From NCBI GenBank assembly GCA_002404215.1, contig DHJG01000120.1:4742-10344 (forward strand): a stretch of DNA of 5,603 nucleotides, written 5' to 3'. The notes beneath the pieces were generated by a model. It was not told where the DNA came from. It saw only the letters and a program-made list of their open reading frames with translations, and did not search any database. Of this stretch, positions 5,592-5,603 are shown in pieces (the first letter of the stretch is position 1; each line of letters opens with the position of its first letter). A program made the translations under genes and the position numbers. The DNA is from Desulfosporosinus sp. UBA4726. GTDB taxonomy: Bacteria; Bacillota; Desulfitobacteriia; Desulfitobacteriales; Desulfitobacteriaceae.

Positions 5592-5603
5592 ATAAGAATT
5601 GTT

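Overview
The window looks like chromosome from a spore-forming, anaerobic Gram-positive bacterium of the Firmicutes, most like the Desulfitobacterium/Desulfosporosinus group. This is an inference from content: a small acid-soluble spore protein, strong AAGGAGG-type ribosome binding sites, moderate G+C by eye, a secreted subtilase, and [NiFe]-hydrogenase maturation genes together with a nickel-dependent racemase. No rRNA, tRNA, CRISPR array, insertion sequence or phage gene was seen.

Layout. Positions 1-1471 (minus strand) hold a secreted subtilisin-like S8 protease with an intact catalytic triad; its C-terminal end lies off the window. A 386-base divergent intergenic region follows. It carries a candidate minus-strand promoter for the protease and a good extended -10 plus-strand promoter for larA, whose -35 is overlapped by a palindrome of the FadR/LldR (GntR) operator type. 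Positions 1858-3117 (plus) encode a LarA-family nickel-pincer racemase with all the expected cofactor and catalytic residues, ended by a strong hairpin terminator. A small alpha/beta-type SASP gene lies convergently on the minus strand (3262-3483; start revised on RBS and homology grounds). Positions 3773-4812 (plus) hold hypA and hypB, overlapping by one base, which deliver nickel to [NiFe] hydrogenase. Positions 5048-5548 (minus) encode a HyaD/HycI-type hydrogenase maturation protease. Between hypB and this gene lies a very strong bidirectional terminator, preceded by a possible free-standing promoter and nested inverted repeats that could define a small RNA.

How the parts relate. HypA and HypB pass Ni(II) into the immature hydrogenase large subunit; the M52 protease then removes the subunit's C-terminal tail once nickel is in place. 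LarA also depends on nickel, but through a nickel-pincer cofactor made by LarB, LarC and LarE, none of which is in the window. Three plus-strand or convergent genes thus belong to hydrogenase maturation and a fourth uses nickel differently, so the neighbourhood has a nickel theme. The subtilase and the SASP have no evident link to it.

The family assignments are secure and nothing here is clearly a new system. The most interesting points are regulatory: the operator-like palindrome at larA, the overlapping AUGUG start of hypA, and the possible small RNA downstream of hypB.
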